DNA of 7,630 bases from the NCBI GenBank assembly GCA_016204425.1, contig JACQKR010000028.1:1-7630 (forward strand), read 5' to 3'. Below, piece after piece: positions 5,920-7,630 of the stretch (positions are counted from its first letter, which is position 1; each line of letters opens with the position of its first letter). The DNA is from Candidatus Levyibacteriota bacterium. GTDB taxonomy: Bacteria > Patescibacteriota > Microgenomatia > Levybacterales > UBA12049. The translations under genes and the position numbers were made by a program. Below the pieces are notes generated by a model, which saw nothing but the letters and a program-made list of their open reading frames with translations, did no database searches and was not told the DNA's origin.

Positions 5920-6000
5920 TTGCCATATGCTATTCGCCATTTGCTTGTGTTGCCATATACTACCAAATACTTCCTAATATTGCCAGATACTACCAAAAAT
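5920..6000. repeat. 10-bp periodic array upstream of the Fic operon
   Basis: Four adjacent 10-mers end in CC: ATATACTACC (5955), AAATACTTCC (5965), TAATATTGCC (5975) and AGATACTACC (5985). A longer register recurs every 30 bases as TGCCATAT or TGCCAGAT at 5921, 5951 and 5981. On the minus strand the unit is GGTAGTATNT, and several copies resemble an extended -10 element (TGGTAGTAT). The array fills most of the region between the divergent Fic and HEISH genes. It may be an operator array, or a decaying minisatellite. Confidence 0.5.
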
Positions 6001-6034
6001 CATAGCTGTTTGAAATTGTTGAGCCAGAGATGTA

Positions 6035-6061
6035 TTGTACGGACAGTAAATATGCTATGCT
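6035..6061 (+). promoter_or_regulatory. Promoter of the HEISH protein gene, predicted leaderless
   Basis: TTGTAC (6035-6040) and an extended -10, TGC plus TATGCT (6056-6061), are separated by 15 bases. Transcription would begin around 6068, which is the A of the ATG. No Shine-Dalgarno precedes the start. The -10 match is only moderate. Confidence 0.45.
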
Positions 6062-6067
6062 ATCAAT

Positions 6068-7225
6068 ATGGCCGAATCTGGCGAATTTCATTCTTCTCCT
6101 GAGCTCCAGTCATCGATACCAACAAAAGTACTTCACAAAGTAACCCAAAATGGGCAGACCACAATGCTTTCGCATAGTCCTGAACTTGAAAATAGAATGC
6201 ATGATCTTATCAGAGGGAGGGAATCCAAAGCAAAATCTGCAAATCTCTCTTTACAAGAGCTGCGAACCCTCAGGCATGTTGAGCAGGACATACGAGAGTT
6301 CATGAGACAAAAATTACAGAATCTTGGCACAGGAGTCGACCATCTCTCATCCTTACATCCTGTGGTCTATACTGCTGGAAACATCATTCAAATGAGAGGA
6401 GGCTTTGACTCTGCAGGAGGCGATATCACGGTTGATGTTTCCAAACGTACAGGTGATCTGCTAACGACAGCCACCTTTGCTGCTCATGAAATAAGCCATG
6501 CAAGTGCTCGGAACAATACAACCGTTGTTCATTGGGATATCGATGAAAAGGATGAAGTTCATGTTAGAGACGTATATATGTCAAGTGGACTTGATAAAGA
6601 GGATGAGTCTGGGGTCACTGGGAGTGCTCTCGAACACGGTCTTGCTCTTCTTGATGCTACGGATATGTACAAATCAATTTTTCCTAAACATTTTCAAAAG
6701 GAATTTGCGATAAGGAAAAGCATGATGAATAGCCGGATGGTTAAGAGTCAACTGAGAGAAGAAGCAAAAGGGTTGTTTGCTCCTATACGTGATACAGATG
6801 CCGAGCCATATCTTGGAAAGTTGGAATTATTGCCTGGGTTTTTAAAAAAACTTACTCCAGTTATTATAGATACAGAGAATCTTCACATGGAGCGATTTGT
6901 CGTCGAGGTGGCACGGACGATTGGCGCAGGTATAGTAATGCAAAAAGTATCTGATGATGTCCTTCCAGATTTTCAAAGAGAAACGAGCGGAATTGTTCGT
7001 GGAAATGATGAGAGAGAAAGTGACTATCATTTTCGTTTAGGAAGATACCTTTTGGATAAAGAACGGTTTGTTGACGGGTATGACAAAGGGACGAAGGCGC
7101 TTGAGGCAGTATTCGGACCAAATGCTTCATTTATCCTAAAAGCAGATGATAGGACAAGAAGGGGAGTTGATCCAGGAATGCGTTTCGTTCGGGCCAAGCA
7201 GCGAGAGCTCGGCATGGCAGCGTAG
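6068..7225 (+). CDS. Predicted zincin-type metallopeptidase (HEISH)
   Basis: A 385-residue protein with no signal peptide or membrane segment, so probably cytoplasmic. The key feature is TFAAHEISHAS, an HExxH zinc motif with H140, E141 and H144. A downstream SALEHGLALLDA stretch (187-198) offers E189 as the third ligand, 45 residues after H144, which fits gluzincin spacing. Between them lies a YMSSGL turn. This arrangement (HExxH, then an SGL turn, then a Glu-containing helix) resembles small predicted peptidases I recall from CPR genomes, but I cannot name the family. The N-terminal 85 residues are charged and helical; the C-terminal 180 are helical and rich in Arg and Lys (for example MRFVRAKQRELG). 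The ATG at 6068 is favoured by the adjacent promoter; M33 is an alternative. It is divergent from the Fic operon and lies just upstream of rpsF. Peptidase activity is inferred from the motif only. Confidence 0.7.
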   Translation: MAESGEFHSSPELQSSIPTKVLHKVTQNGQTTMLSHSPELENRMHDLIRGRESKAKSANLSLQELRTLRHVEQDIREFMRQKLQNLGTGVDHLSSLHPVVYTAGNIIQMRGGFDSAGGDITVDVSKRTGDLLTTATFAAHEISHASARNNTTVVHWDIDEKDEVHVRDVYMSSGLDKEDESGVTGSALEHGLALLDATDMYKSIFPKHFQKEFAIRKSMMNSRMVKSQLREEAKGLFAPIRDTDAEPYLGKLELLPGFLKKLTPVIIDTENLHMERFVVEVARTIGAGIVMQKVSDDVLPDFQRETSGIVRGNDERESDYHFRLGRYLLDKERFVDGYDKGTKALEAVFGPNASFILKADDRTRRGVDPGMRFVRAKQRELGMAA

Positions 7226-7238
7226 ATGACATTCCCTC

Positions 7239-7267
7239 TTGCTTGGAAGCGCGAGTTAAGGTAAAAT
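7239..7267 (+). promoter_or_regulatory. Promoter of rpsF
   Basis: TTGCTT (7239-7244) and TAAAAT (7262-7267) are separated by the optimal 17 bases. Transcription would start near 7274, only about five bases before the ATG at 7279. No Shine-Dalgarno is present in the short leader. This gives rpsF its own promoter even though it follows the HEISH gene by only 53 bases. Confidence 0.65.
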
Positions 7268-7278
7268 ATGTTGAAATT

Positions 7279-7557
7279 ATGAGACTCTATGAATTAGTCG
7301 TCGTTCTTCGTTCATCTCTTTCTGAGGGAGATCGGAAGAAAGTGATCGCAGCACTGAAAGATCTGCTCAAGGAAGTCAAAATTACGAAAGAAGACGAGTG
7401 GGGGCAAAAGCCGCTCGCATACAAGATCAAAAAAGAACTTGCCGGCGTTTACCATCTTTTTCATATTGAAGCAGAGAACGGGTTGGGTATTGAGCTTGAG
7501 AAGAAGATCACTCGAAATGACAGTATAATCAGACACTTATTAGTCCGGACAAAATAA
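7279..7557 (+). CDS. rpsF: 30S ribosomal protein bS6
   Basis: A 92-residue small-subunit ribosomal protein that binds 16S rRNA as a partner of bS18 in the platform of the 30S subunit. Typical bS6 features are the start MRLYELVVVLR, the helix ending in LKDLL, the strand KITKEDEWGQKPLAYKI with the hallmark WG-x-(K/R)-x-LAY signature, then YHLFHIEA, and IIRHLLVR near the end. The length matches the core fold without the long C-terminal tail seen in some species. The frame is open back to a TTG at 7243, but bS6 homology and the promoter at 7239-7267 point to the ATG at 7279. In most bacteria ssb and rpsR follow; here the window ends 73 bases later without showing them. Identity is certain. Confidence 0.97.
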   Translation: MRLYELVVVLRSSLSEGDRKKVIAALKDLLKEVKITKEDEWGQKPLAYKIKKELAGVYHLFHIEAENGLGIELEKKITRNDSIIRHLLVRTK

Positions 7558-7630
7558 ATCCGAAGCACGAATATCGAAATTCGAAACAATATCAAATGAT
7601 AAAAATATAAATTTCAAAACAGTTTAGAAT
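7558..7630. repeat. A-rich low-complexity tail after rpsF
   Basis: The last 73 bases hold no gene. They contain short, overlapping variants of TCGAAATTC and ATCAAAT, including CGAAT (7568-7572) paired with ATTCG (7579-7583). The pattern resembles a decayed short repeat of the kind found between genes in CPR genomes. No terminator-like stem with a T-run is visible before the window ends. Confidence 0.4.

Noticed and set aside
5920..6010. A CRISPR array, suggested by the 30-base spacing of TGCCATAT
   Set aside because: The units are short, imperfect and have no distinct spacers; the periodicity is really about 10 bases.
7243..7278. TTG start giving bS6 a 12-residue N-terminal extension
   Set aside because: bS6 proteins begin at the MRLYE-type start, and the predicted promoter -10 lies inside the extension.

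Overview
The window looks like chromosome from an ultra-small-genome bacterium of the Candidatus Patescibacteria (CPR) type, perhaps Microgenomates-like. This is inference, based on moderate AT-rich composition, TGA used as a stop (so not the recoded Gracilibacteria/SR1 code), near absence of Shine-Dalgarno sequences, promoters placed directly against start codons, dispersed short palindromic repeats, and several proteins of a style common in that group. Only three genes have clear housekeeping or well-known identities: ychF, a Fic-domain gene and rpsF.

Layout. (1) 1-859, plus strand: a small DUF2283-like protein and a 201-residue helical protein of unknown function, the second with its own extended -10 promoter. 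(2) 860-1125: no intact gene. It holds an open, startless frame that looks like the decayed 3' end of a gene, with two short repeat elements embedded in it. (3) 1126-2436, minus: a membrane-anchored protein with a long Ser/Gly linker. It is divergent from (4) ychF (2502-3626, plus), and the two share a 65-bp promoter region with overlapping -35 boxes. (5) 3627-3728: a strong hairpin followed by a second, diverged copy of the last codons of ychF. (6) 3729-5899, minus: a two-gene operon in which a class II Fic protein overlaps (ATGA) a regulator-like protein carrying a LuxR-type helix-turn-helix and two tandem 62-residue repeats. (7) 5900-6067: intergenic region with a 10-bp periodic array. (8) 6068-7225, plus: an HEISH zincin-like protein. 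(9) 7279-7557, plus: ribosomal protein bS6, followed by an A-rich tail to the window end.

The most notable signals are in and around ychF: a repeat-derived insertion inside the G domain, sharp changes of GC content along the gene, and a duplicated, diverged 3' end separated by a hairpin. Together they suggest the gene has been reshaped by recombination and repeat insertion. The second signal is the Fic/HTH operon with its periodic upstream array, which could be a self-regulated AMPylation module. The third is the consistent leaderless or near-leaderless arrangement of four promoters.
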